Notes under the pieces: generated by a model | What the model saw: only the letters and a program-made list of their open reading frames with translations | Databases searched by the model: none | What the model was told of the DNA's origin: nothing | Translations under genes and position numbers: made by a program | Assembly (NCBI RefSeq): GCF_900187375.1 | Contig: NZ_FYEW01000001.1 | Location: 186,001-250,000 of the forward strand | Origin: Hymenobacter gelipurpurascens | GTDB taxonomy: Bacteria > Bacteroidota > Bacteroidia > Cytophagales > Hymenobacteraceae | Direction of reading: 5' to 3' | Length of the DNA: 64,000 nucleotides | Shown here: positions 50,189 through 60,300 of the stretch, piece by piece | How the letters are laid out: every line of letters begins with the position of its first letter | How positions within the stretch are numbered: the first letter of the stretch is position 1

Positions 50189-50770
50189 ATGAGCACGAAG
50201 TTTCTCCGCGAAGAAATAGACGCGGCCGTTGATGCCCTGCTACTGCAACAAGTAATTCTTTACCCCACTGACACCGTGTGGGGGCTTGGCTGCGATGCCG
50301 AAGCGCCACAGGCAGTAGACCAGATATATAAATTAAAGCAGCGCCCAGCCGAGAAAGCCTGCATTGTGCTGGTAGCGGATGAGAAAATGTTTGCCCGCTA
50401 TGCCACTACCGTACCGCCGAACCTGACGGAGCTACTGGCCGCGCAGCAGAAGCCTACAACCTACGTGGTGCCCGGCAGCCGCCTGCTGGCGCCTAACCTG
50501 CTGGCGCCGGATGGCACGATAGGCCTACGCATTGTGCGGGATGATGAATTCTGCCAGAAAGTGGTGCGCCGGCTAGGCCATGGGCTTGTGTCTACCTCGG
50601 CCAACGTAAGTGGGGAGCCCAGCCCGGCTGTGTACTCAGATGTGAGCAAGGAAATTGTGCGCGGGGCGGATCATGTGGCAAACTGGCGACAGGATGACCA
50701 GACGCGGGCTTCCCCCTCGCGGGTGGTCCGTGTGCTGCCCGATGGTAGCCTGGAGGTACTGCGGGATTAG
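50189..50770 (+). CDS. L-threonylcarbamoyladenylate synthase (TsaC/YrdC family)
   Basis: The enzyme makes threonylcarbamoyl-AMP from Thr, bicarbonate and ATP, the first step in tRNA t6A37 modification. The 193-residue YrdC-like protein has LYPTDTVWGLGCDAE, the KxR motif in YKLKQRPAEKACIVLV, TIGLRIVRDDEFCQ and GLVSTSANVSGEPSP. It lacks the extra Sua5 C-terminal domain, so it is of the TsaC length class. It lies 7 bases after mce and is probably translated from the same mRNA. Confidence 0.93.
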   Translation: MSTKFLREEIDAAVDALLLQQVILYPTDTVWGLGCDAEAPQAVDQIYKLKQRPAEKACIVLVADEKMFARYATTVPPNLTELLAAQQKPTTYVVPGSRLLAPNLLAPDGTIGLRIVRDDEFCQKVVRRLGHGLVSTSANVSGEPSPAVYSDVSKEIVRGADHVANWRQDDQTRASPSRVVRVLPDGSLEVLRD

Positions 50771-50844
50771 TGGCCTAGCATATGGGTAGTGGGCCACTTC
50801 CTAGGTATAGCAGGAGTCGATAACCACCACTTGGCACTACTGCC

Positions 50845-50852
50845 TACCTTTG
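50845..50852 (+). promoter_or_regulatory. -7 promoter box TACCTTTG
   Basis: Exact TAnnTTTG match 18 bases before the CCA-adding enzyme start. Confidence 0.55.
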
Positions 50853-50870
50853 CGGCTTAAACTGTTGCGC

Positions 50871-52289
50871 ATGAAAACTCCTCAGCTACCCGATCTGCCC
50901 TTGTTTCGTACCATTGCCGAAGCAGCCGGCGAACTGGCCTACCCGGCCTACGTGATTGGGGGCTATGTGCGGGACCTGGCCCTGGAGCGACAAAGCAAAG
51001 ACGTGGATGTAGTGTGTGTGGGCGATGGTATTCGGCTGGCTCAGGAAGTAGGCAAAAAGCTGCCCAACCGGCCGCGCGTTACGGTGTTCAAGAATTTCGG
51101 GACGGCCATGCTGCCCACGCCCGAGATTGAGTTGGAGTTTGTGGGTGCCCGCAAGGAGAGCTACCGCGCCGAAAGCCGCAAGCCCGAAGTAGAAGCCGGA
51201 ACCCTGGAAGAAGACCTCGCCCGCCGCGACTTTACCATCAATGCCCTGGGCCTCAGCCTGAACCCCACTGACTTCGGCTCATTGGTGGACCGGTTTGACG
51301 GCATGGGCGACCTGCAGCGCCGCATTATTCGCACACCGCTCGACCCCGATATTACCTTTTCCGATGACCCCTTGCGCATGATGCGGGCCGTGCGCTTTGC
51401 CACGCAGCTCAACTTTGATATTGAGCCGGACACGTATGATGCCATTTCCCGCAATAAGGACCGCATCAAGATTGTGTCGCAGGAGCGGATTACGGATGAG
51501 CTGAACAAGATCATCATGGCCCCGAAGCCGAGCTACGGCTTTAAGCTGCTGTTCCAGAGTGGCCTACTGCAGCTCATCTTCCCGAAAATGGCCCAACTCT
51601 ATGGGGTGGAGAAGGTAGGCCAGCACGCGCATAAGGATAACTTCTACCACACCTTGCAAGTGCTCGATAATGTAGTGGCCACGGGCGGCGACCTGTGGCT
51701 GCGCTGGGCCGCCATCCTGCACGATATTGCCAAACCCGCCACCAAACGCTACGACAAGCGCGTGGGCTGGACTTTCCATGGCCACGAAGACAAGGGCGCC
51801 CGCTGGGTTCCTGGCATCTTTACGGATCTGAAATTGCCGCTGGGCGAGGAGATGCGCCAGGTACAAAAGCTGGTGCGGCTGCACCTGCGGCCCATTGCGC
51901 TGGTCAAGGAAATCGTGACGGACTCGGCGGTGCGCCGCTTGCTCTTCGAGGCCGGCGACGACATTGACCGCCTGATGCTCCTGTGCCGGGCCGATATCAC
52001 CAGCAAAGACCACCAGCGCGTGGCGCGCTACCTGCGCAACTTCGATGTGGTGGAGCAGAAGCTGAAGGAAGTGGAGGAGAAAGACCACCTACGCAACTTC
52101 AAGCCCGTCATCACCGGCGAAATCATCATGGCCACGTTTGGCCTGTCGCCTTCCCGTGCCGTGGGCGAGCTGAAAGAGGCCTTGTTGGAAGCTATTCTCG
52201 ATGGCAAGATTCGCAATGAGTACGACGAGGCGTTTGCCCTTTTGCTGGAGCTAGGCCACCGCAAAGGCCTAGTAGCTGTGCAGGCATAA
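50871..52289 (+). CDS. tRNA nucleotidyltransferase / poly(A) polymerase family with HD domain
   Basis: The 472-residue protein starts MKTPQLPDLPLF, 21 bases downstream of a possible TTG start inside the promoter. The N-terminal nucleotidyltransferase domain shows VIGGYVRDLALERQSKDVDVV (GGxVRD and DxD) and RRDFTINALGL. The tRNA-binding middle has DPLRMMRAVRFATQL, and a C-terminal HD domain has WAAILHDIAKPATK. This is the class II CCA-adding enzyme layout common in Bacteroidota. It adds or repairs the CCA end of tRNAs in the cytoplasm. Confidence 0.93.
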   Translation: MKTPQLPDLPLFRTIAEAAGELAYPAYVIGGYVRDLALERQSKDVDVVCVGDGIRLAQEVGKKLPNRPRVTVFKNFGTAMLPTPEIELEFVGARKESYRAESRKPEVEAGTLEEDLARRDFTINALGLSLNPTDFGSLVDRFDGMGDLQRRIIRTPLDPDITFSDDPLRMMRAVRFATQLNFDIEPDTYDAISRNKDRIKIVSQERITDELNKIIMAPKPSYGFKLLFQSGLLQLIFPKMAQLYGVEKVGQHAHKDNFYHTLQVLDNVVATGGDLWLRWAAILHDIAKPATKRYDKRVGWTFHGHEDKGARWVPGIFTDLKLPLGEEMRQVQKLVRLHLRPIALVKEIVTDSAVRRLLFEAGDDIDRLMLLCRADITSKDHQRVARYLRNFDVVEQKLKEVEEKDHLRNFKPVITGEIIMATFGLSPSRAVGELKEALLEAILDGKIRNEYDEAFALLLELGHRKGLVAVQA

Positions 52290-52303
52290 GCTTCAACTCT
52301 GAT

Positions 52304-52368
52304 GTAACCAGACTAAAAAGAAGCCCTTCTCTTGTTAAAGGAGAAGGGCTTCTTTTTAGTCTGGTTAC
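52304..52368 (+). terminator. Terminator with a 28-base perfect stem
   Basis: 52304-52331 and 52341-52368 are exact reverse complements around a 9-base loop, 15 bases after the CCA-enzyme stop. The inner part AAAAAGAAGCCCTTCTC / GAGAAGGGCTTCTTTTT is a standard terminator. Confidence 0.92.
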
Positions 52369-52396
52369 AGCGAAGTAGGATAGATATAAACAAAAT

Positions 52397-52450
52397 GGAG
52401 GAAGCGTCAGCCAGCCTGTTGCAGCAGGGGGGAGGCTGAATGCTTCCTCC
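52397..52450. repeat. Imperfect hairpin
   Basis: Arms GGAGGAAGCGTCAGCC and GGCTGAATGCTTCCTCC pair with one bulge around a loop of about 21 bases. Role unknown; possibly a second terminator or part of a small RNA. Confidence 0.5.
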
Positions 52451-52663
52451 GGGTCTCACCTTTCACTCACTAGTTAGACCCTTGTATGTTTGTTCTGAGA
52501 AAACAGATGCAGACAGCAAGCGAATCGTTGCTTGCCGTACTCTCGGAACACGAAAGAAATATTCGCGCTCTGAGATGTGAAACGCATGAAGGCCCTTTGG
52601 GTTGCACCGCGTCGTCGTAAGTTATCCAGAACTGTGCCAGTTAAGGCACAGAGCATTAGCTAC

Positions 52664-52706
52664 TATATGGCAGGTGGCCTAGGCATTGTAGGCCACCTGC
52701 CATATA
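52664..52706 (-). terminator. Terminator of the PspC gene, with a TGGCCTA/TAGGCCA pair
   Basis: An 18-base perfect stem (52664-52681 with 52689-52706), 7-base loop, 11 bases past the PspC stop. The top of each arm is the TGGCCTA word. Confidence 0.8.
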
Positions 52707-52717
52707 GGGTAAAGTTA

Positions 52718-55372
52718 TTAGTCAACGGCGCGGATAGAGGCCGCACCGATAGCTTCCCGACGGACGTTTTGTGGCTTGCCGCTGTACTCAATCAGGCTGG
52801 CACCCACTGCATCTGCCTTTAGCTCGTCGGTCACACGCACCCGAATTTTGCTGGCCCCGATGGCATCTACATCGGCACGGCGGGCGGTGAAATCATCGGC
52901 GGCTACTTCGCAGGCGCCGGTGCCGCTGATTTCCAAGTTATCGGCGCTACCTTGTAGGGCGGCCTGGCAGCCACCGGCTAGTTCCAGCTTCAGCTCCCGC
53001 AGGTCGCCCCGGAAACGAAGCTGGCTGCCGCCGGCCTGCTGCACGCGCAGGTTGCCGGAGTTGAAGCCGTTCACCTCCGCTTTGGTGCCGCCTACCAGGC
53101 TCAGGTCATTGAGTTCAGGCGTTTCAATGATGAGCAGAACCTCATCAGTATCGTTGTTGCCCCGGGAGTCGAACAGGTCGCGGTTGCGGGGGCTGATGGT
53201 GATTTCCCGACCGTCGCGCTCTACTTTGATATCACGCAGGGCCCGACCATCGCCAGCGGCCCGCACGCTGTAGCTGCTGCCTTGGCGTACCACTACATGA
53301 TAACCACCTACCACCGACACATGATCGAAGTCGGTTTCGTCGAAGCGCTGGCGCTCGGAGCCGTAGGAGCTTTCATCGGTATTGATGGGCTCCACGCTGC
53401 CAAAGCTCAGGTTGATGTCGTTGTCATCATCATTGTCATTGCGGCCGCTTTCGTAGTCCTCATTGTTCTCATCGTCAGAGTCAGGGCCGCCGCGCAGGTC
53501 AGCTTCGGTGCAGTTGATGCACTCCACTTTGTTGCCTACCATGCGGTACACGAACTTTTCGGGGTGGTAGGGCTCTCGCTCATTCACGAAGTCGTCTTCG
53601 CTTAGCCAGTCGGCAAACGTTTCCGACATGCGGAACTTACGGTCGCGGGGCATCAGCAGGCGCAGCTGCATGTGCTGGTCGCGGAACCGGGCGCTGGTTT
53701 TATAGGTGAAGTGGTCATCTACGCTCAGCGTGGAGTCGTTGAGAACCCGGACCGTTAGCGAAACAGAAGTGGCAGCCGTGCGGCGGGCCAGCGAATCAGT
53801 AGAGCCTTTGGCCGAGATAATCCGCTCCAGGCGAGGGGCCTGGGCGCTGTCGATTCCTACCAGGTCCAGATCGACCCACTTGTCGTCATTAAGCTGGCGG
53901 CGCTCCAGTATCAGTTGCTGACGGGTAAGGCCGTTAAGAGCGGTAGTCTGGGTTACTTCCGACTCTCGCTGAAACTCCCGGCCAACCCGGATGCCCGCAA
54001 TAGAGCTACCTACTACGCCTAGCAGCCATAGGCCTAGCAGCGTCAGCCAGCCCGCTCTCGACATCACGGGGCGGCGTATCAGCAGCCCGATGCCCATCAG
54101 CAGCAAAGCCAGGGCCGGAATTCCGGTGAGCAGGAAGAACGCAAGCACAGCCCAAACTGAGATGTCGTTGAAGATCAGGAAGGGCTGGAGCGGCCCGAAG
54201 TCGAGGTTATCCGACGACGAGATGATGCCTAGGCCTATGCCCATTCCGATGGTTGCCGCCAGCAGCCCACTGAAACCCATGAGGATGAGGATACCACCCG
54301 CCACGGCCCGAATCAGGGCGCCCAGGGAGTTGAGCAGAGGCCGGATATTGACGAAGAGGTCCTCCAGAAACGTGCCCACGGGCCGGTTGTTGACGGCACC
54401 TGCCTCAGAGCCAGCAGTGTAGGGGTTATTACGCAGGTTGTTATCCAGGGCCGACAAGGTAACGGCGTCGCCGCGCATGCGGAGCTTGTCGGAGGCGGTT
54501 TTCGCCTCCGGCAAGAGAATCCACAGGATAATGTAGAGCGGGAAGGCGAAGCCACCCGCAAACAGGCCTACGATGAACAGAATCCGGATCAGGACTACAT
54601 CTACCTTGAAGTAGGCGGCCAAACCAGCCGATACCCCGCCGACTTTACCGTTGTCGGTGTCGCGGTAGAGCTTCTTGAAGACGGCGTCATCGTCAGAGGT
54701 TGGCGCGTCGTAGCGCTTGGGCAACACAATCCAGAGGACGATGTAGCTTAGAATGGCGAAGCCGGCAAAATTGCCGCCTATATCATCCAGGCGCGTATTA
54801 TCCAGCAGAATGGGCAGGATAATGAAGAAGCCCAGGAAGCCTAGCCGAATCCACAGAGGGTTTACGGCGAAGTAATTCCCTAGGCCAGCCGCCACACCCG
54901 CCACTTTGCGGTGGGCCATGTCGCGGTACAGGCGCTTGGTGCCGGGCTCATCTGCGGGAGGCGTGGTAGTAGAGCCCCCAGCAGTTGTGCGGCCGAAGCC
55001 ACCGGCGTAGCCGCCACTGGTGTTGCCCGTAGTGCCGGTGTAAGTGCCCTGGGCCGTACCAGAGGCCACAGCTTCGGCGAGGATTTCCTCGTCTTCGTCG
55101 GCCTCGTCGGCGCTCTGGAAGTCACTAACCCGGCCCATTTTGGCCGTCATGGCCTCCACGTCTTCCAGGGTGATGACCTGCTTGAGGCTGGACAGGCGGG
55201 CGGCGAAGAGCTCCGCGATGCGGCTCTCGATGTCGGCCACAATTTCCTCGTGGCCTCGGTAGCCGCTGAAGTGAGCTTTCACTTCCGCTAGGTAACGGCC
55301 GAGCACTTCGTAGCCATCTTCCTCAATGTGGAAGATCATGCCCTGAAGGTTGATGCTGATGTTCTTTTTCAT
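52718..55372 (-). CDS. Double PspC-domain membrane protein with DUF2807 domain
   Basis: The 884-residue protein has four parts: a cytoplasmic N-terminal part of about 100 residues (MKKNISINLQGMIFHIEEDG); two PspC domains (LYRDMAHRKVAGVAAGLGNY and LYRDTDNGKVGGVSAGLAAY), each followed by a membrane helix pair; further membrane segments to about residue 460; and a periplasmic C-terminal half with acidic linkers and a DUF2807 beta-helix-like domain (VVGGYHVVVRQGSSYSV onward). PspC belongs to phage-shock-type envelope stress systems. A PadR gene 44 bases upstream on the same strand probably controls it. Confidence 0.9.
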   Translation of the reverse strand: MKKNISINLQGMIFHIEEDGYEVLGRYLAEVKAHFSGYRGHEEIVADIESRIAELFAARLSSLKQVITLEDVEAMTAKMGRVSDFQSADEADEDEEILAEAVASGTAQGTYTGTTGNTSGGYAGGFGRTTAGGSTTTPPADEPGTKRLYRDMAHRKVAGVAAGLGNYFAVNPLWIRLGFLGFFIILPILLDNTRLDDIGGNFAGFAILSYIVLWIVLPKRYDAPTSDDDAVFKKLYRDTDNGKVGGVSAGLAAYFKVDVVLIRILFIVGLFAGGFAFPLYIILWILLPEAKTASDKLRMRGDAVTLSALDNNLRNNPYTAGSEAGAVNNRPVGTFLEDLFVNIRPLLNSLGALIRAVAGGILILMGFSGLLAATIGMGIGLGIISSSDNLDFGPLQPFLIFNDISVWAVLAFFLLTGIPALALLLMGIGLLIRRPVMSRAGWLTLLGLWLLGVVGSSIAGIRVGREFQRESEVTQTTALNGLTRQQLILERRQLNDDKWVDLDLVGIDSAQAPRLERIISAKGSTDSLARRTAATSVSLTVRVLNDSTLSVDDHFTYKTSARFRDQHMQLRLLMPRDRKFRMSETFADWLSEDDFVNEREPYHPEKFVYRMVGNKVECINCTEADLRGGPDSDDENNEDYESGRNDNDDDNDINLSFGSVEPINTDESSYGSERQRFDETDFDHVSVVGGYHVVVRQGSSYSVRAAGDGRALRDIKVERDGREITISPRNRDLFDSRGNNDTDEVLLIIETPELNDLSLVGGTKAEVNGFNSGNLRVQQAGGSQLRFRGDLRELKLELAGGCQAALQGSADNLEISGTGACEVAADDFTARRADVDAIGASKIRVRVTDELKADAVGASLIEYSGKPQNVRREAIGAASIRAVD

Positions 55373-55416
55373 CTCAGTGCTGCAACTATTCGGGAAAAAT
55401 CAGGTAGCGAGTCTGC

Positions 55417-55782
55417 TTAGAGCAGGACTTCCGCGGGGGCGCTACCATTGGAGTGAGGCTTCTGGCGGATGATGCGGATGGAATCCTGTACCTCTTCCCA
55501 GGTGAGGCGCAATTGGTGCAGGAAGTCCTGTCCGGCCTCGGTGAGGGTGTAGTACTTGCGGGGCGGGCCACTGGTAGACTCTTTCCAGGTGTAATCTAAC
55601 AATCCCGCGTTTTTGAGGCGCGTCAGAAGTGGGTAGAGCGTCCCCTCGACCACGATCATGCGGGCGGAGGTAAGCTCCTCCAGCATGTCTGACGCATAGA
55701 CCTCTCCGCGGGCGATGATTTCCAGAATGCAGAACTCCAGGATGCCCTTCCGCATCTGCACTTGGGTGTTCTCGACTTTCAT
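55417..55782 (-). CDS. PadR family transcriptional regulator
   Basis: The 121-residue protein has the PadR winged-helix domain: GILEFCILEIIARGEVYASD, then VVEGTLYPLLTRLKNAGLL (recognition helix and wing start) and SGPPRKYYTLTEAGQ. A short C-terminal helix should mediate dimerisation, as in the small PadR-s2 group. It precedes the PspC gene by 44 bases in the same direction. Two direct copies of AAGGTACT in its own promoter are likely operator half-sites, suggesting autoregulation of the padR-pspC operon. Confidence 0.93.
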   Translation of the reverse strand: MKVENTQVQMRKGILEFCILEIIARGEVYASDMLEELTSARMIVVEGTLYPLLTRLKNAGLLDYTWKESTSGPPRKYYTLTEAGQDFLHQLRLTWEEVQDSIRIIRQKPHSNGSAPAEVLL

Positions 55783-56166
55783 GGGCTGAGGCAGATATCG
55801 GTGAAGAATGAGTCAAAGATATGAAAAGGTACTATGTAACACAAGGTACTGTTGAAAATATTTTTTTGTTGCATAGAGAAAGCGAGATTTTTGAGCTCTA
55901 TGCCACTAAAAAGTGCTCTGGAAAAGCAGATAGCGGGTTTCCAAGTCCAAAAAAATATATGGCTAGGCCACTAATTATCCTGCACCGGACAAAGTTTAGC
56001 CTTGAGTACTTGGGCAAGGTTATTGGACGTGCGTCAACCCAACCCTCGTTTTATACCCTGAAAGTCAGCGTTAACCGATTACTGCAATCCGGCACGCACT
56101 ATTAATGAGTATCTTGCGTTGCTGCTGCGGTTTCACCTCCTTATCAGATTATCTGTCCTAACCTCT
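55783..56166. other. 384-base divergent intergenic region padR/porV
   Basis: The left end holds the padR promoter. The rest includes an A/T-rich stretch (55856-55875), one CTAGGCCACT word near 55962 and TATCTTGC at 56110-56117, a near match to the -7 box 49 bases before porV. A plus-strand frame at 55821-56105 shows no protein character. Confidence 0.6.
55814..55850 (-). promoter_or_regulatory. padR promoter with direct-repeat operator
   Basis: On the minus strand TTG (55844-55842) is followed after 20 bases by TATCTTTG (55821-55814). Two copies of AAGGTACT on the plus strand (55826-55833 and 55843-55850, 17 bases apart) overlap the spacer and the -33 element, where a bound repressor would block polymerase. 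Confidence 0.6.
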
Positions 56167-57264
56167 ATGCCTCATTCTACCCGAAGTACTGCCCTACTGC
56201 TAGGCGTAGGCCTATGCCTGGGTGCACTTTCTCCGGCGCTGGCGCAAACCAAGACGCCCAAATACAGCAATGAATTTCTCAACATCGGGGTAGGGGGGCG
56301 CGCCCTGGGCATGGGCAAGGTGCAGGCAAGCCTAGCCGAGGATGCCACCGCTGGCTACTGGAACCCCGCCGGCCTGCTAGGCCAGAAAACCAAGTACGAT
56401 GCCGTGCTGATGCACTCCGAGTTGTTCTCCGGCATCGTTAAAAACGACTACGCGGCTTTCTCTATGCCGCTGGATGAGAAAAGCGCCATTGGCATCAGCC
56501 TCATCCGCTTAGGCGTTGATGATATTGCCGACACCCGCGACCTGGTGAATGAGTACGGCTATATTCAGTACGACCGGATCCGGTACTTCTCCGTGGCCGA
56601 TTATGCGGTGCTGCTGTCGTATGCCTATAAAGTAGCCAGCATAGAAGGCCTTCAGGTGGGCGCCAATGCGAAGGTGGTGTACCGCAATGTGGGCGAGTTT
56701 GCCAATGCCTGGGGCTTTGGCGTCGATGCCGGCGTGCAGTACAACCGCGGCAACTGGCGCCTGGGCCTTATGGCCCGCGACATCACGACGACCTTCAATG
56801 CGTGGTCGGTAGATGCGGAAAAGTTTAAAGGCTCTGCTGTTACGAACGACCCCATCCCCAAAAGCAGTACCGAAATCACGTTGCCCCGCCTAGTACTAGG
56901 CGTGGGCCGCACCGTGAAACTGCCCGGTCAGTTCACGGCCCTGGCCGCTGTTGATCTGGAAGCTACAACTGACGGTAAGCGGAACACGCTCATCTCGACC
57001 AGTGCCGTCAGCGTTGATCCTCGGGCAGGTCTGGAAGTAGGCTACAATAATGTGGTTTTCCTGCGCGGTGGCGTCGGTAACTTCCAGAAAATCCAGTCGT
57101 TTACGGGCCAGGAAGAATGGAAAGCCCAGCCCAGCTTGGGCGTAGGGGTGGCTCTGAGTGGCCTACGGCTTGATATGGCACTTTCGCGGCTAGCCGTGGA
57201 GAAGCTCGGCCAACGCTCTCAGGCCAATTCCATCATCGTGTCATTAGGCTACGGCTTCAAATAA
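56167..57264 (+). CDS. porV: Type IX secretion outer-membrane protein PorV
   Basis: PorV (LptO) is the outer-membrane beta-barrel that shuttles T9SS cargo from the translocon to the PorU sortase. The 365-residue protein has a signal peptide (MPHSTRSTALLLGVGLCLGALSPALAQ), then the family start KYSNEFLNIGVGGRALGMGK, the segment TAGYWNPAGLLG, and alternating barrel strands ending IIVSLGYGFK, with a terminal aromatic residue region for barrel insertion. The Met at 56167 is chosen as first residue of the signal. porU follows after 70 bases. Confidence 0.92.
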   Translation: MPHSTRSTALLLGVGLCLGALSPALAQTKTPKYSNEFLNIGVGGRALGMGKVQASLAEDATAGYWNPAGLLGQKTKYDAVLMHSELFSGIVKNDYAAFSMPLDEKSAIGISLIRLGVDDIADTRDLVNEYGYIQYDRIRYFSVADYAVLLSYAYKVASIEGLQVGANAKVVYRNVGEFANAWGFGVDAGVQYNRGNWRLGLMARDITTTFNAWSVDAEKFKGSAVTNDPIPKSSTEITLPRLVLGVGRTVKLPGQFTALAAVDLEATTDGKRNTLISTSAVSVDPRAGLEVGYNNVVFLRGGVGNFQKIQSFTGQEEWKAQPSLGVGVALSGLRLDMALSRLAVEKLGQRSQANSIIVSLGYGFK

Positions 57265-57334
57265 AATTCTAGGCCAGTAGCCTCGCGCTAGCAGCGTCTT
57301 TTTTCGTGGTTATGCACTACGCAATACCTACTAT

Positions 57335-60300
57335 ATGAAACAACCTTACCATTTACTAACCATCAAGTTAGGCGGCTGGGTAGCCCTGCTACTGGCGTTT
57401 TTTGCGTTGGCGCCTCTCGCGGCCGAAGCGCAATCGGGGCCGTACGGCAACGAGTGGATTGTGCCCGGCCAGCAGTATTACCGCATTAAGCTGGCGCGCA
57501 CCGGCTTGTACCGCCTCGATTACCAATACCTGACTCAGGCGGGTGCCGGAGGCGTAAGCCCTCAGCGCCTCCAGCTGTGGCGTAGGGGCCGGGAAGTGGC
57601 CATTCACGTAGGCGGCAACCAGAGCAGTCTGGACCCCACTACGTTCGTGGAGTTCTTTGGGCAGAAAAACGATGCGGCTCTGGACCGAGGTATGTTCCGC
57701 AGTGCCAGCGACCAAGCCCAGCCGTATTTCAGCATGTTTACGGATACGGCCGCTTACTTCCTGACGTGGAGCAATGTGGCCCCTGGCAAGCGCATGACCC
57801 AGTCGAACCTGACGGGCACCACGCCGCACGCCTCCCGCGTGCAAAAAACGTTGCGCGTTGAGTCGTTCCGCTGGAATACCATCAACGACGAGGCCAACGT
57901 GTATCAATCCTGGGCTGAACTAGGTGAAGGCTTTTTTAGTGAAGAATTTGGCAGCAGAGGATATGTAGATCCGATAACCAGAGACCCTTGGTTCGCCTTG
58001 GATTCCATTTGGTCCGTGAATTCCAGTGGGCAGGCGCCGCATCTGGATATTCAGGTAGTGGGCAAATCGTCGGGCGCGCATATTTCTGAGGTAGCCGTAG
58101 TGGCTCCAGGCGGAATCCGGGTGCTTGGTACCATTGCTTTCACGGATTACGGGTTTGCGCGTAAGTCTTTCACTTTGCTGCCCTCAGATCGGGCCGCCAA
58201 CGGACGGGTGCAGATTCAGGTAAAGCAAGTAGGAACCGGTGGGCCCCGGGGCGATGTAGCTCGGGTGGCCTACCTACGTCTGGCCTTCGGGCAAACCAGC
58301 CGCTGGAACCCGCGCCGTTCGCAACTCCTGTTTGCGAACGATTCTACTCTGGCGGGCCCCGCTTTTTATGCTTTGGATTCTATCCCGGCTTCGGTGCGTG
58401 GCTATGATGTAACTGACCCCTATAACGTATTGCGCGTAGAAGGACAAGCCCTGGGGGCTAACCGCCGCGGCTATGTTTTTCCGCAGGCAGAAGGACGCAC
58501 TCGCTCCTTAATGTTAGCGGAGGCCGACCGGGCGTTGGTGCCAGGTGTAGGTCGTCGGGTGCAATTCCGTCAGATTTCGCCGGCCGCGCACAACTTCCTC
58601 ATTATAAGCAGCCGCGTGCTGATGCAGCCCGCCAGTGGGGTAACTAACCCAGTGCGGGCGTATGCCAACTATCGGGCCTCATCGGCAGGAGGAAGCTACG
58701 ATACGCTGGTAGTGACTTCGGAAGAACTTTACGACCAGTTTCACTACGGTGAAAGATCGGCCTTAGCTGTTCGGCAGTTTGCGCAGTGGATGCTGGCGGG
58801 CAGCAAGCGGCCAATGTCCTTGCTGCTGCTGGGCAAAGGCCTGGGCGTGGCGGAGTATTGTAGTTCCTACCACCGGGTTAATCCGGAAGGCTACACCTAC
58901 GCTGCCTGCGGTGGTCCCGATAATTCAGTGGTGCGCAACCTGGTGCCCGCAAGTACCCGCGGCGTGTCCGACGTTTTCTTTACCGCCAACTGGCAGAGCA
59001 ACGACTACGCACCCCGCATGGCTACCGGACGGGTTTCGGCCCAGACGCCCCAGCAGGTGGTTAATTATCTGAGTAAGCTGCAGGAGCACGAAGTGCCGGC
59101 TTATGCAGAGTGGCGCCGCAATGTGCTGCACATGGCCGGCGGAAAAGAACCAGCTGAACGGTTGCAGTACGCCGCCTTCCTAGAGGAATATGCTACATAT
59201 GTGCGTAAACCGCCATTTGGTGGTACGGTAAAAACCTACTTGCGAGGTGATTATCCGGGTACTACGCCCGGTGAAGCGCAGATCAACTGGGCGCCAGACC
59301 TGAACGCAGGCGTGTCCTTCATTTCCTATTTCGGGCACGGCGACACGGGCTATCTGGATTGGGGAATCCCGAACATTAACAACCCCGCCAGCGGCATCAA
59401 CAACAAAGGCAAGTACCCGGTGATGTATGTGAGCGGTTGCTCAGCCGGCAACTCCTTCAGAGCTATTCCGGCCTTCGGCGGCGACCAGTACGTGCTAGCG
59501 GCCGATAAAGGCTTCGTTGGTTTCCTCAGCGACTCTGACCTGGCCTTCCCCTACGATTTGCACGAGATGCACACCGAAATGGTGAAGCTGTTATTCTCTG
59601 ATCCGCAATGGTATGGCAAACCGGTGGCCGAGGTGCAGCAGGAAGTAATCCGGCGTCTGCAGGGCACAAACTCGCTGCCTAATGCTACAACGGCCATGCT
59701 GATGAATACCATCTGGCAAGGCGACCCGGCTCTGAAGCTGTACTCGCCGCTCAAGCCAGACTATCAGGTGGCCAGCGTGAAAGTAGCGCCAGATGTGGTG
59801 CCCGTGACGGCTCCTTCGTTTCAGTTGCAGGTGCGCGTGGCCAACCCCGGCCGCCGCACTACAGGCAAGCTCGATATCAAGGTGACGCGCACTTTCGGTA
59901 CCAACACCGTGGTGTTGCCGATATTCACGGTGCCCCAGGCCCGCCGCGACACCACGTACACGCTCACTATCCCGAACACTGGCTTAGGCTCGATTATCGG
60001 TCAGAATACCTTCCTGGTAGAACTGGACCCGAGCAACCTGATTGATGAGTCGGATGAAACCAACAACAGCGGCACCACCACCTACGCGTTCCTGACGGGA
60101 GGCGTCACGACGCTGAGCCCACCCGAGTTTGGAATTGTGGGAGCTCGCACGGTGCGCCTCGTAGGCCAGAGCAATCTGCCCACAACGGTAAGCCGCGAGT
60201 ACGATATGGAGCTGGACACCGTCCAGACATTCAACAGCCCCCTGATTCAGCGTACTACGCTGGCGGCCGTGATGGTGCCCGAATGGAGCGTTACGGCGCC

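Larger units (their letters stand above)
52290..52717. other. 428-base gap with three hairpins
   Basis: The gap between the convergent CCA and PspC genes holds the terminator at 52304-52368, a second hairpin at 52397-52450 and the PspC terminator at 52664-52706. Between 52451 and 52663 there is a small GGGTCT...AGACCC pairing and GTGCCAGTTAAGGCAC (about 52634-52650). A plus-strand frame from 52577 runs through the last terminator and is not accepted as a gene. A small RNA here is possible but unproven. Confidence 0.6.

Noticed and set aside
52577..52822. Plus-strand frame of 81 codons before the PspC gene end
   Set aside because: It runs through the PspC terminator hairpin and into the 3' end of a real gene on the other strand.
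55821..56105. Plus-strand frame of 94 codons between padR and porV
   Set aside because: It starts inside the padR promoter, has mixed composition and no recognisable protein features.
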